Below are positions 43,546 through 52,399 of a DNA stretch of 64,000 nt, piece after piece. This stretch comes from a bacterium (GTDB lineage Bacteria; Pseudomonadota; Alphaproteobacteria; Acetobacterales; Acetobacteraceae): contig JAMFRO010000088.1 in assembly GCA_026224825.1 (NCBI GenBank), positions 83,327-147,326 of the forward strand, given 5' to 3'. How positions within the stretch are numbered: position 1 is the first letter of the stretch; each line of letters opens with the position of its first letter. A program made the position numbers and the translations under genes. The notes beneath the pieces were generated by a model that ran no database searches, was not told the DNA's origin, and was given only the letters and a program-made list of their open reading frames with translations.

Positions 43546-44172
43546 CTACAACCGGCTATTATTAGCAAACACCATCCCCGTATCGGCCAGAAAACAAGCG
43601 CCATCCTTTTTCGCCAGCTCCCGTATCCGCCGCGTGTCCTGCGCCAGCAGCGTGCAATTATGCCGCGCTAGATGCTCCACCCAATACGCCGCAAGCTGCA
43701 GGTTCACATGATGATGCCCGGCCTGCCCAGGCACGGCATGGGTAATGAGAATGAATTTCCCGGCGGTGAGGGAGGTCAGCAGATTCTCCACGAATCGTTC
43801 CTCGATATGCTCAACCACCTCCTGGCAATGCACGAAATCCACGTTCGTAATCACCGGGCCTTTGGTAAGATCAAGCAGCACGGCGGGATAAAGCGATGTC
43901 ATCACCGATGCCCGGAATCCTTCCACCGCCACAACCGCCATACCCCGCCGGTGAAAATACACCGCCGCATTCCCCGAGCCGCTCCCCAGGTCGAGCACGG
44001 AGCGCAGGCCAAAACGGTCGATGCAATAATCCCATACCGACGGCGCATAGGTCAGCGGGTCGCCGCCGGCGATACTGCCGCCCAGATGCGGGGTGGCGGT
44101 GTCGGAGACGGTTTTCGTGCCATGATAGGGTTTCAGAGTTTCAAGCAGCTCAGCCTCCAGCACAGGCAGCAC
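43546..44172 (-). CDS. Class I SAM-dependent methyltransferase
   Basis: A 208-residue methyltransferase. SAM-binding motif I is SVLDLGSGSGNAAVYF near residue 60; motif II VEGF; later FVHCQEVVEHIEE matches the post-I loop of methyltransferase-11-like proteins. Begins on GTG at 44172; a stronger start is not seen. No neighbour gives the substrate; small molecules or a quinone/lipid precursor are possible. Confidence 0.82.
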   Translation of the reverse strand: MLPVLEAELLETLKPYHGTKTVSDTATPHLGGSIAGGDPLTYAPSVWDYCIDRFGLRSVLDLGSGSGNAAVYFHRRGMAVVAVEGFRASVMTSLYPAVLLDLTKGPVITNVDFVHCQEVVEHIEERFVENLLTSLTAGKFILITHAVPGQAGHHHVNLQLAAYWVEHLARHNCTLLAQDTRRIRELAKKDGACFLADTGMVFANNSRL

Positions 44173-44284
44173 CCGTTCGGCGCACCAAAATATGTGGCAA
44201 ACTGCTTAAATATCGCAGAACGGGAAAACCGGCAAATAAATTCAGCGCCCTGCTTCAGGCCACCCAGAATCAAGCCACCCCAAA

Positions 44285-45346
44285 TCAAGCAGGGGCATGC
44301 ATCGGCACCAGATTATCCATGAACCGTTCCGCGCAGGCCCGCCAGGAATACGTCTCCGCAAACGGCCGGCAATTCGCCCGGTCCACATCCAGCGCCGCCA
44401 GGCAGGCCTTCCGCAAATCCACATCCAGCGCCCCCACCGGCACCGGCGACTCACCCAGAATATCCTTCGGCCCCGTCACCGGGTACGCCGCCACCGGCAG
44501 GCCGGACGCGAGTGCCTCCAGCACCACCAGCCCAAACGTATCGGTGCGGGAGGGAAACACGAACACATCCGCCCCCGCGTAAGCCGCCGCCAATTCCGCG
44601 CCAAACCGCGCACCTGCAAAATGCGCCTTGGGATAATCCCGCTCCAATGCGCGGCGCTGCGGCCCGTCCCCCACCACAAGTTTCGAGCCCGGCAGGTCCA
44701 ACTCCAGAAACGCCTTCAAATTCTTCTCAACCGCCACCCGCCCCACATAGGCAAAAATCGGCCGCGGCAAATCCCAATCCTCTTTCGGCTCCGGGTGAAA
44801 CGCCTGCAAATCCACCCCACGCGACCACGGCCTTACATGCTTGAATCCGCGTCCCGTCAATTCTTCACGTAGCGACTGCGTCGCCACCATCACCGCGGCC
44901 CCAGCGCCATGAAACCGGCGCAGCCAGGCATAGGTCAGAAACTCAGGAATCCCTGTCCGCGCCTTCAAATATTCCGCGAAGCGGGTATGAAACGCCGTGG
45001 TAAATGCAACCTTATTACGTATGGCATAGCGCCGCGCCGCCATCCCCAACGGCCCCTCGGTGGCGATATGCAAAGCATCCGGCGCAAATTCTTCAATAAT
45101 CCGCGCCAGAGTCTTGCCCGGCCGTATCGCCAGCCGTATTTCCGGGTAGCTCGGCATCGGAATGGTCTTAAAACGGTCAGGCCCCACCACCTCAACCGTC
45201 AGCCCCATATCGCGCATCTCATCGGTCACCGTGCGCAAGGTCCGCACCACCCCGTTCACCTGCGGCGTCCAAGCATCGGATACGATGAGGATGCGGCTCA
45301 GACCAGGGAAAGTGAGCAGGGGGTCAGGCGCCGGCTGGTGCAGCAC
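44285..45346 (-). CDS. GT4 glycosyltransferase (Agt-like, diacylglycerol glycosyltransferase candidate)
   Basis: A 353-residue retaining glycosyltransferase of the GT4/MgtA-PimB type: RILIVSDAWTPQVNGVVRTL near the N terminus, the EGPLGMAARRYA loop, and the sugar-nucleotide motif FPSRTDTFGLVVLEALASGLP with E-x7-E-like spacing. The GTG start at 45346 overlaps the preceding phosphoesterase gene; starts further upstream are possible. In alphaproteobacteria the same gene order makes glucosyl, mannosyl or glucuronosyl diacylglycerol in phosphate starvation. Acceptor and donor are inferred. Confidence 0.82.
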   Translation of the reverse strand: MLHQPAPDPLLTFPGLSRILIVSDAWTPQVNGVVRTLRTVTDEMRDMGLTVEVVGPDRFKTIPMPSYPEIRLAIRPGKTLARIIEEFAPDALHIATEGPLGMAARRYAIRNKVAFTTAFHTRFAEYLKARTGIPEFLTYAWLRRFHGAGAAVMVATQSLREELTGRGFKHVRPWSRGVDLQAFHPEPKEDWDLPRPIFAYVGRVAVEKNLKAFLELDLPGSKLVVGDGPQRRALERDYPKAHFAGARFGAELAAAYAGADVFVFPSRTDTFGLVVLEALASGLPVAAYPVTGPKDILGESPVPVGALDVDLRKACLAALDVDRANCRPFAETYSWRACAERFMDNLVPMHAPA

Positions 45347-46226
45347 GAACCGGATCCAGCGAGCGTTGCAAAGCAATCTCGGCAGCCACACCCTGGATCG
45401 CGGCGGATTGCGAAGCCTTTATCTTAGGCGCCGGCCTGGCCAGCATGGAGAGCTTGTTCAGCGCCACCCAGTCGATCAGCTCCAGCCGCCCATCCATATG
45501 TTCCACAAGGGCGGTGCAGCTCTCCACCCAATCGCCATCGTTCAAATACAGAATGCCATTCACCATCCGCATCTCGGCATGGTGAATATGCCCGCACACC
45601 ACACCATCAAACCCGCGCGCCTTGGCATCGTCAGCCAGAGCCGTCTCAAAACGGTCAATCGCCTTCACCGCCTCCTTCACCTGCAATTTCAACCAGGCGG
45701 AGAGCGACCAGTAAGGATACCCAAGGCGCGTACGCACCATATTGAACCAGCGGTTAATCTCCAGCACCACCGTGTAAGCCCAGTCACCCAGCAGGGCCAA
45801 CACGCGGGCATGGCGCACCACGCTGTCGAACATATCGCCATGCGTAATCAGCAGGCGCTTGCCATCAGCCGTGGTATGCTCGGCCTCCATCTGGATCTTC
45901 ACGCCGCAAACCTCAACGCCCAGGCTCAAAAACTTGCGCAGCATCTCGTCATGGTTGCCCGGCACATACACAACATTGGTGCCGTTGCGGGCAAACTTCA
46001 GCACCCGGCGCAGCACCTTGTCGTGGTATTTATCCCAGAACCAGCTACGCTTCAGCCGCCAGCCGTCGATGATGTCGCCAACCAGGAACAAATTCTCGCA
46101 GGTCATCGATTTGAGAAAATCGGCCAAAAATTCAGCGCGGCAGCCGCGCGTGCCCAGATGCGTATCGGAGATGAACACGCTGCGATATTTGGTCGGTGTC
46201 AGGGGACGGGGCGCCATTGCATTCAT
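45324..46226 (-). CDS. Calcineurin-like metallophosphoesterase, PlcP-like phospholipase C candidate
   Basis: A 300-residue two-metal phosphoesterase, superficially similar to UDP-2,3-diacylglucosamine hydrolase. Metal motifs: FISDTHLG, VGDIIDGW, VPGNHDE, ITHGDMFDS, CGHIHHAEMR. Relatives called PlcP remove phosphate head groups from phospholipids, yielding diacylglycerol. It overlaps the GT4 gene, which uses diacylglycerol. ATG at 46226 chosen; 46217 possible. Alternatively a true LpxH/LpxI-type lipid A enzyme, less likely given the neighbours and the PHO boxes upstream. Confidence 0.82.
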   Translation of the reverse strand: MNAMAPRPLTPTKYRSVFISDTHLGTRGCRAEFLADFLKSMTCENLFLVGDIIDGWRLKRSWFWDKYHDKVLRRVLKFARNGTNVVYVPGNHDEMLRKFLSLGVEVCGVKIQMEAEHTTADGKRLLITHGDMFDSVVRHARVLALLGDWAYTVVLEINRWFNMVRTRLGYPYWSLSAWLKLQVKEAVKAIDRFETALADDAKARGFDGVVCGHIHHAEMRMVNGILYLNDGDWVESCTALVEHMDGRLELIDWVALNKLSMLARPAPKIKASQSAAIQGVAAEIALQRSLDPVRAAPAGA

Positions 46227-46305
46227 GGGGACCGCAATAACGCCGAGTTCCGCGTTGGAAACAGTGAAAATTATGTGACGCTCTCTACAATTTCTCAAAA
46301 TGACA

Positions 46306-46345
46306 TTGTCATTGCGGCGTCATCAAATCGTCATTATGCTGTCAT
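46306..46345 (+). promoter_or_regulatory. Four-unit PHO box array between the lipid-remodelling genes
   Basis: TTGTCAT, GCGTCAT, TCGTCAT and CTGTCAT start at 46306, 46317, 46328 and 46339: the core GTCAT repeats exactly every 11 bases, as two adjacent PHO boxes do (consensus CTGTCAT-N4-CTGTCAT). Orientation suits the kinase gene; PhoB may act on both divergent promoters. TTAAGAT at 46347-46353 is a possible -10. Confidence 0.75.
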
Positions 46346-46397
46346 GGTTAAGATGCTTTGCGTGAAATTTACGCATGCAATCACCGGGGAGTCGTAA

Positions 46398-47270
46398 ATG
46401 CTGGTTATTTTCAACCCGGTAGCCGGGCGCAGGCGCGCAGCCTCGCTCTGGAAAGTGCTCGACCTGCTGGTGGAAAACGGGGTGCAGGTGGAAGTCGCCG
46501 AAACGCAACATGCCGGCCATGCAACGGAGCTGGCCCGCGTGGCCGCCGCCGGCGGCGAGGATATGGTGGTGGCGGCAGGCGGCGACGGCACCATAGCCGA
46601 GGTCGCCAACGGGCTCATCGGCTCAGGTGCCTCCCTCGGCGTCATCCCGCTCGGCACCGCCAATGTGCTGGCCAAGGAGTACCGCCTCTCCACCAGCCCG
46701 CGCGGCATCGCCAACACGCTCGCCTACCGCCGCACGGCCAAGCTCTGGCCGGGCCTGGCACAGATGCACGGGCGCGACCAGGTGTTCGTCCAGATGGTAG
46801 GCTTAGGGTTCGACGGCGCGGTGGTCCAAGGCATCAAGCCTTTGCTCAAACGCGTCATCGGCCGCGGCGCCTATGTCTGGCAATCGGTGTGGGAGAGTGT
46901 CGCCTACGGTTTCCCCACCTTACGCGTGAGCATAGACGGCGTGGCGCATGAAGCAGCCTCCGTGGTGGTGAGCAAAGGCCGGCTCTACGGCGGCCCCTAC
47001 ATGCTGGCCCCCAACGCCCACCCCGAGGCGCCCGGCTTCCAGGTGGCCCTGTTCGAGAACCCCGGCACTTTCCCGGCCCTGTTGGCGGGCGCCGCTTTGC
47101 CTCTCGGCCTGCTCCCCCGCTGCCCCGGCGTACGCATCCTCCCCGCCCGCCACGTTGAATTCACCCCCGGCGGCGCGAAAATCCCGGCCCAGGCCGACGG
47201 CGACCGCCTGGCCGGCACCCCCTGGGCCGTCACCGATGCCGCCGCCCCCATCTCCCTGATTGTCGGATAG
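46398..47270 (+). CDS. Diacylglycerol/lipid kinase (YegS/DAGK catalytic family)
   Basis: A 290-residue lipid kinase with the family core VIFNPVAGRRR at the start, GGDGTIAEVANGL (GGDGT at 61-65) and PLGTANVLAKEY. It phosphorylates diacylglycerol or a related lipid. Divergent from the PlcP-like gene, 52 bases after the last PHO unit. It could recycle diacylglycerol to phosphatidate as phosphate changes. An alternative is sphingosine-like substrate; Acetobacteraceae do make sphingolipids. Confidence 0.88.
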   Translation: MLVIFNPVAGRRRAASLWKVLDLLVENGVQVEVAETQHAGHATELARVAAAGGEDMVVAAGGDGTIAEVANGLIGSGASLGVIPLGTANVLAKEYRLSTSPRGIANTLAYRRTAKLWPGLAQMHGRDQVFVQMVGLGFDGAVVQGIKPLLKRVIGRGAYVWQSVWESVAYGFPTLRVSIDGVAHEAASVVVSKGRLYGGPYMLAPNAHPEAPGFQVALFENPGTFPALLAGAALPLGLLPRCPGVRILPARHVEFTPGGAKIPAQADGDRLAGTPWAVTDAAAPISLIVG

Positions 47271-47291
47271 GGCCTGATTGTCAGATAGGGC
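47256..47291. repeat. 18-bp tandem duplication at the end of the lipid kinase gene
   Basis: CTGATTGTCGGATAGGGC followed directly by CTGATTGTCAGATAGGGC (one change). The first copy contains the kinase stop codon. Confidence 0.9.
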
Positions 47292-47348
47292 TTGACCTCG
47301 CCGGGTGAAGTTTTATGGGAAACCCGTCCACTCAAGGAGACAGAATTC

Positions 47349-48329
47349 ATGACAACCCCCGTGCGCGTCGCCGTCACCGGTGCCGCTGGCCAGATCGGCT
47401 ACGCCATCCTGTTCCGCATCGCCAATGGCGACCTGCTGGGCAAGGACCAGCCGGTCATCCTCCACCTGCTGGACCTGCCCCAGGCGCAAAAAGCGCTCGG
47501 CGGCGTCATCATGGAACTCAACGACAGCGCCTTCCCGCTGCTGGCCGGCGTCGTCCCCACCGACGACCCGCGCGTCGCCTTCAAGGATGTGGACATCGCC
47601 ATCCTCATCGGTTCGCGCCCGCGCGGCCCCGGCATGGAACGCCGCGACCTGCTCGCCGCCAATGCCGAGATCTTCAAGGTTCAGGGCAAGGCCCTCAACG
47701 ATGTCGCCAAGCGCGATGTCAAAGTCCTGGTCGTCGGCAACCCGGCCAACACCAATGCCTACATCGCCATGAAGTCCGCACCCGACCTGCCGAAGGAAAA
47801 CTTCACGGCCATGCTGCGGCTCGACCATAACCGCGCCGTCTCCATGCTGGCCGAAAAATCCGGCGCGGCCGTGAAAGACATCGAGAAAGTCGCCGTCTGG
47901 GGCAACCACTCCCCCACAATGTACGCCGACTACCGTAACGCCACCGTCGCCGGCAAATCCCTGCCCGCCGTCATCAACGACGAGACCTGGTACAAAGACA
48001 CCTACCTCGCCGCCGTCGGCAAACGCGGCGCCGCCATCATCGAAGCCCGCGGCCTCTCGTCGGCCGCCTCCGCCGCCAACGCCGCCATCGACCATGTGCG
48101 CGACTGGGTCCTCGGCTCCAACGGCCGCTGGGTCTCCATGGGCATCCCGTCCGATGGCTCCTACGGCATCCCGAAAGACGTGATCTACGGCGTGCCCGTC
48201 ACCACCGAAGGCGGCAAATACAAGCGCGTCGAAGGCATCGCCATCGACGAGTTCTCGCAAGGCCGCCTGGAATACACGCTCAAGGAACTCCTCGAAGAAC
48301 AGGAAGCCGTCGCTTCCCTGCTGGCATAA
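47349..48329 (+). CDS. mdh: Malate dehydrogenase (NAD-dependent)
   Basis: Interconverts malate and oxaloacetate in the TCA cycle. The 326 residues have the NAD loop [22 protein letters not shown], the substrate arginines in [15 protein letters not shown], and the His/Asp relay in [14 protein letters not shown]. It belongs to the type with an N-terminal GAAGQIG and a WGNHSP motif, like cytosolic eukaryotic and Aquaspirillum enzymes, rather than the lactate-dehydrogenase-like Mdh of most alphaproteobacteria. ATG 47349 preceded by AAGGAGA. Confidence 0.95.
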   Translation: MTTPVRVAVTGAAGQIGYAILFRIANGDLLGKDQPVILHLLDLPQAQKALGGVIMELNDSAFPLLAGVVPTDDPRVAFKDVDIAILIGSRPRGPGMERRDLLAANAEIFKVQGKALNDVAKRDVKVLVVGNPANTNAYIAMKSAPDLPKENFTAMLRLDHNRAVSMLAEKSGAAVKDIEKVAVWGNHSPTMYADYRNATVAGKSLPAVINDETWYKDTYLAAVGKRGAAIIEARGLSSAASAANAAIDHVRDWVLGSNGRWVSMGIPSDGSYGIPKDVIYGVPVTTEGGKYKRVEGIAIDEFSQGRLEYTLKELLEEQEAVASLLA

Positions 48330-48350
48330 GGTAAAAGGCCAGGGCTCTGC

Positions 48351-48383
48351 CGTCGTGCGAAGCACGCCTCCGGCGTGACGACC
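48351..48383. repeat. Dispersed 33-bp repeat, copy 2
   Basis: Identical to 39848-39880; see that entry. Here it follows mdh. Confidence 0.9.
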
Positions 48384-48416
48384 CGCCAAGGGCCGAAAGG
48401 CCCTTGGATCCCGCCC

Positions 48417-48488
48417 GGCTCTAAAATAGAGAGGCCATTCCGTGCTCGTGGAAATCACGTGCTGGAATGGCCTCTCTATTTTAGAGCC
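48417..48488. terminator. Perfect 25-bp-arm hairpin downstream of mdh
   Basis: Arms 48417-48441 and 48464-48488 are fully complementary (GGCTCTAAAATAGAG ... CTCTATTTTAGAGCC) around 22 bases, themselves containing CGTG/CACG pairs. Longer than a typical terminator; probably a mobile palindrome used as one. Confidence 0.85.
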
Positions 48489-48660
48489 GATTGTGTGAAT
48501 GCCAAGAAACCTTAGGGCCCCTGACGCAGACCAAGGACCACCGCCCCGCCCCACAACACCGTCATGCTCGCGAAAGCGGGCATCCACGCCTTCCGGCACA
48601 CCAATGTTTGACGACCTCATTAGCACCCACCTACACTCCCACAAAAACAGGGAAACACCG

Positions 48661-49524
48661 GTGGACATCCTAGACGCACAAATCCACATCGCCCGTGGCG
48701 AGATCGACTCGACCCTGCGGGCCATGGACGCGCTCGGCATCCGCTCCCTGATCTTCGACGAACTATGGGCGATGCGCCCGAGCGGCCACCCCACCCATCT
48801 CCAGCCGGGCTACAGCCTACCCAATGGCGCCTGGCGCACCGCCTCCCCCGTGGCCCAGGAAGCATCGCTCGCCCACCCAGATCGTTTTTCGTACCTCGTG
48901 CGGATAGACCCGCTGGACCCGGAGCTTGAAAGCGTCATGCGCGTCACCGCCTCCACCCCAGGTGCGCGCGCCTTCCGCCTGCAACCGGTATGGACGCCCG
49001 AGGACGCCGCCGCTTTCGCCAAAGGCAGCTACGAGCCCCTGTTCGCCATCGCGCAAACCCTCGGCCTGCCCGTCTGCGTCTTCATCCCCGGCTATGTCGA
49101 GCTGCTGGCGCCCTACGCCAAAAAATACCCCGGCGTAAACATCATCATCGACCATTGCGGCCTCGGCTTCTCCTTCCTCCCCCCCGTCCGCCCGGAACAT
49201 GATTTTTGCGCCACCCCCGCCTATTTCCAAAAAGTCCTGGCCCTGGCGGAACACCCCAACGTGGCCCTCAAATGGAGCCACGCCCAGGACCGTTTCGGCG
49301 TACAGACCTACCCCTACGAGGGATTGCGCCCCTATCTACGCCAGGCCATCGAGGCTTTCGGCGCCCACCGTCTCATCTGGGCCAGCGATAAAACCGTCAT
49401 CCCGGCGCATAGCTGGTCCAATCTGCTCAACTATCTGCGCGACGATCCCGAACTTTCCCGCGACGAGAAAGAATGGATCCTCGCCCGCACGGCGCGCCGT
49501 GTTTTCAACTGGCCGGCGGCTTAA
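48661..49524 (+). CDS. Amidohydrolase-2 family hydrolase
   Basis: A 287-residue TIM-barrel hydrolase. Motifs: N-terminal ILDAQIHI (the usual DxHxH pair is DAQIH), INIIIDHCG in the middle for the metal-site His, and LIWASDKTV near the end for the catalytic Asp. GTG start with AGGGA upstream. It leads an operon with an SDR and an EthD protein, so it probably opens a lactone or decarboxylates a ring-cleavage product in an unknown catabolic route. Confidence 0.85.
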   Translation: MDILDAQIHIARGEIDSTLRAMDALGIRSLIFDELWAMRPSGHPTHLQPGYSLPNGAWRTASPVAQEASLAHPDRFSYLVRIDPLDPELESVMRVTASTPGARAFRLQPVWTPEDAAAFAKGSYEPLFAIAQTLGLPVCVFIPGYVELLAPYAKKYPGVNIIIDHCGLGFSFLPPVRPEHDFCATPAYFQKVLALAEHPNVALKWSHAQDRFGVQTYPYEGLRPYLRQAIEAFGAHRLIWASDKTVIPAHSWSNLLNYLRDDPELSRDEKEWILARTARRVFNWPAA

Positions 49525-49543
49525 CAGTGAAGAGGAATTTCAA

Positions 49544-50293
49544 ATGACGAAAAAAGTGGCTTTGGTAACGGGTGCCGCCGTTGGCATCGGGCGGGCGATC
49601 GCCCTGCGTCTGGCCCGTGACGGCATCGCCATCGGCGTCATGGATCTTAACCAAGCGGCCTGTGCAACCGTGGCGCAGGAGATCAAGGATGCCGGCGGCG
49701 AGGCCATCGCGCTGGCGGGCGACATCGCGCGCCGCGACACCATCCAATCCGCCGCCGCCGAATTGCGCGCCGCCTTTGGCCCCATCAACATCCTCGTCAA
49801 CAATGCCGGCATCACCGGCTTCGTGCCCTTCCTGGAGCTGACCGATGCGCAATGGGACCGTATGCTGGAGGTCAACCTCAAAGGCGCCTTCATCGTCACG
49901 CAAACCATTCTGCCGGACATGATCGCGCAAGGCTGGGGGCGGATCGTCAACATCTCCTCCTCCAGCGCGCAATCGGGCGCGGTGAACATGGCGCATTATT
50001 CCTCGGCCAAGGGCGGCATCATCGCGCTCACCAAAACGCTCGCGCAGGAGTTCGGCCCCGCCGGGATCACGGCCAACAATATCCCGCCGCGCTTTGTCAT
50101 GAACACCGCCATGTCTGAGGATTCCTTCAAGCACCTCGGCCAGGCATCGCGCGACGCCATGACGCAGAACGGCCCCATCCGCCGCCAGGGCGAGCCCGAG
50201 GATATCGCCGGTGCCGCCGCCTGGCTGGTGTCGGATGAGGCTGGCTACGTGACGGGCCAGACCATTGGCGTTAATGGTGGGCGCTATATTTGA
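49544..50293 (+). CDS. Short-chain dehydrogenase/reductase
   Basis: A classical 249-residue SDR: TGAAVGIG cofactor loop near residue 9, ILVNNAG, SSSAQSG with catalytic Ser, YSSAKGG with Tyr/Lys, and IPPRFVMNTAM. ATG 49544 is preceded by GAGGAA. It sits 19 bases after the amidohydrolase and touches the EthD gene. Substrate not deducible. Confidence 0.92.
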   Translation: MTKKVALVTGAAVGIGRAIALRLARDGIAIGVMDLNQAACATVAQEIKDAGGEAIALAGDIARRDTIQSAAAELRAAFGPINILVNNAGITGFVPFLELTDAQWDRMLEVNLKGAFIVTQTILPDMIAQGWGRIVNISSSSAQSGAVNMAHYSSAKGGIIALTKTLAQEFGPAGITANNIPPRFVMNTAMSEDSFKHLGQASRDAMTQNGPIRRQGEPEDIAGAAAWLVSDEAGYVTGQTIGVNGGRYI

Positions 50294-50304
50294 ACGGGGT
50301 CAAT

Positions 50305-50688
50305 ATGTCCGACAAGAAAATCCACAAAATCCTTCTCTTCATGAAGCGCAAACCCGGCATGTCCGTGGCGGATTTCCGCGCCTATTACGAAAACCAGCAC
50401 GCGCCTTTATGTGCCAAAACCAGCACCAACCTGCAGCGCTACATCCGCCGCTTTATCGACCCGAAGCCCCACCCCGAAACCGGCCCGAACACCGAGATGG
50501 AATTCGACGTCATCACCGAGCTGTGGTGCAAGGACGAAGCCGCCTTCAACACCCTGCTCGGTTACCTCACCACCTCCATCATGCCGGATTTCATCACGGA
50601 GGATGAGAAGAACCTGTTCGACCGCAGCTCCTTCCGCACCGCCACGGTGGTGGAGTGCGAAACCGACCTTGCGGCGGTGGTTGCCTGA
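50305..50688 (+). CDS. EthD-domain protein
   Basis: A 127-residue dimeric alpha/beta-barrel protein. The EthD pattern is IHKILLFMKRKPGMSVADFRAYYENQHAPL and a C-terminal LFDRSSFRTATVVECE. Members support cleavage of ether, lactone or ring products by partner enzymes. Last gene of the amidohydrolase-SDR-EthD cassette. ATG at 50305 with GGGG upstream; TTG at 50290 overlaps the SDR stop and is an alternative. Confidence 0.85.
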   Translation: MSDKKIHKILLFMKRKPGMSVADFRAYYENQHAPLCAKTSTNLQRYIRRFIDPKPHPETGPNTEMEFDVITELWCKDEAAFNTLLGYLTTSIMPDFITEDEKNLFDRSSFRTATVVECETDLAAVVA

Positions 50689-50719
50689 CGACTCGGGGCC
50701 TGGGTGCTACCCTTACCCT

Positions 50720-52399
50720 GTGACGAATGATCTGGCGTTGATGGTGGGGCTGCCGGGGCAGGGGGTGCATTTGCATCTCGATGCCCTGTCGCTGCTGTTC
50801 CTCTGCATCCTGGCCCCGCAAATCCTGGCCAGCGCGGTCGCCGGCATGCGCGCCTCCGTCACCTTCTGGGTGTTCTGCGCCGGTATGGTGCTGGCCCTGG
50901 CGGCGGGCGATGCCTTCACCCTCATCTTCGGCTTCGAGCTGATGAGTGCCGCCTCCTGGCTCCTCGTACTGCGCGGGGACCAAAAACCCGCCACCTTCTA
51001 CATCGCCATCGCCATTTTCTCCGCCGCCTGCCTCATCCCGGCGGTGTTCCTGCCCGCCAGCTCCCCCGTTAGCTGTTCCATCGCCTTCATACTCATCGCA
51101 CTTGGCACGGGCGCCAAAGCCGGCCTCGCCCCGCTGCATAGCTGGCTGCCCAAGGCGCATCCCGCCCCCCCGGCCGGCGTCTCGGCGATCATGTCCGGCG
51201 GCATGGTCAAAATCGCCCTCTATGTGCTCATCCGCTATTCATTCATCATCCTCACAGGCGCGGCGCAGCCCTGGTGGGGCGTGGTGCTCATCATTGCGGG
51301 CGTCGCCTCGGTCGTCATCGGCGCGCTGCGCGCCGTGCTGGAAACCGAGATGAAGACCATGCTCGCCTGCTCCACCATCGAGCATGTCGGGCTCATCACG
51401 GTAGGGCTCGGCATCGCCTTGCGCGCCAAAGCCATGGGAGACCCAGCGCTTACGGCCGTGGCCCTGCAAGCGGCCCTGCTCTGCGCCGTGGCGCACGGGC
51501 TGTTCAAGCCTTTGCTGTTCCTGGGTGCTGGTGAGGTAAAGCATTCCACCGGCACCACCTCGCTCAACTGGCTGGGCGGGCTCATGCGCGGCCAGCCGCG
51601 CCTGGGCGGGCTCATGCTGCTGGGCGCCGCCGGCATGGCCGCCATCCCCTTCGGCCCCGGTTTCGCACCGGAATTCCTGCTCCTGCACGCGGTCATCGGC
51701 GCTGCCGCCACCGGCGGCATTCTGGCCCGCATCGGCTTCACCTTCGTCCTTGCCGCCCTCGGCCTCGGCGCGGCCCTGGCCCTGGGCGCCGCCGTCCGGC
51801 TCATCGGCATCGGCTTCCTCGGCCGCCCCCGCAGCCTGCACGCCGCGTCGGCGGAGGACGCCCGCCCCGGCCCGCTCTTCGGCATGGGCCTGCTCGCCGT
51901 ACTGATGCTCCCCGTCGCTCTGCTCCCCGGCCAGGTTCTGGCGGCCCTCGTCCCGGTCGTCAGCCAGCTCGCCCCGCAGGCGGATATGCACCCGCTCGCC
52001 TACACCCCTCTGCCCTTGCTGCTGCTGGCCTTCCTCATCGCCACCGCCACCGGTTTCGTGCTGCACCGTTTCGGTGTGCGCGGCACGCGCGAGGTCGCCC
52101 CCTGGAACGGCGGTTTCGGCCGCGCCCCCGCCTGGCTGCCCTTCGGCGATCCCACCACCCAGCCCAGCGCCACCGGTTTTGCCCAGCCCATCTCCCGCGC
52201 CATTGCCAAAGCCGTGCTGGGTAAAAACGGCACAGACCCCGCCGATGCCTGGCTCATAGCCCCCATCCAGCGCCTGCATCTACGCGGCGTGCGCCTGGCC
52301 GAGCGCATCCGCCGCGCCACCATCCGCCAGCGCCTCGGCGTGGTATTCGCCGCATTGGTGCTGTTCCTGGCCGCCCTCGGCCTGGCGGAGGGCGGCTAG
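50720..52399 (+). CDS. HyfB-like proton-conducting membrane subunit (NuoL/MrpA family)
   Basis: A 559-residue antiporter-like subunit with about 14 hydrophobic segments. The family core is visible: LHSWLPKAHPAPPAGVSAIMSGGMVKIALYV, EMKTMLACSTIEHVGLITVGLG, and HGLFKPLLFLGAGEVKHSTG. Key ion-path Lys and His residues are kept. Shorter than E. coli HyfB at the N terminus. GTG start at 50720; ATG 50741 is possible. First of six genes with overlapping junctions. Confidence 0.9.
   Translation: MTNDLALMVGLPGQGVHLHLDALSLLFLCILAPQILASAVAGMRASVTFWVFCAGMVLALAAGDAFTLIFGFELMSAASWLLVLRGDQKPATFYIAIAIFSAACLIPAVFLPASSPVSCSIAFILIALGTGAKAGLAPLHSWLPKAHPAPPAGVSAIMSGGMVKIALYVLIRYSFIILTGAAQPWWGVVLIIAGVASVVIGALRAVLETEMKTMLACSTIEHVGLITVGLGIALRAKAMGDPALTAVALQAALLCAVAHGLFKPLLFLGAGEVKHSTGTTSLNWLGGLMRGQPRLGGLMLLGAAGMAAIPFGPGFAPEFLLLHAVIGAAATGGILARIGFTFVLAALGLGAALALGAAVRLIGIGFLGRPRSLHAASAEDARPGPLFGMGLLAVLMLPVALLPGQVLAALVPVVSQLAPQADMHPLAYTPLPLLLLAFLIATATGFVLHRFGVRGTREVAPWNGGFGRAPAWLPFGDPTTQPSATGFAQPISRAIAKAVLGKNGTDPADAWLIAPIQRLHLRGVRLAERIRRATIRQRLGVVFAALVLFLAALGLAEGG

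Larger units (their letters stand above)
48330..48660. other. 331-bp spacer with repeats and a long hairpin
   Basis: No gene is supported. It carries the 33-bp dispersed repeat, the perfect hairpin at 48417-48488 and a REP-like CGTCATGCTCGCGAAAGCGGGC near 48560. A weak in-frame ATG at 48604 for the next gene is not preferred. Confidence 0.6.

Noticed and set aside
47313..48794. A 493-codon open frame on the minus strand opposite mdh
   Set aside because: Its translation is Gly/Asp/Val-rich shadow of mdh; malate dehydrogenase motifs are intact on the plus strand.
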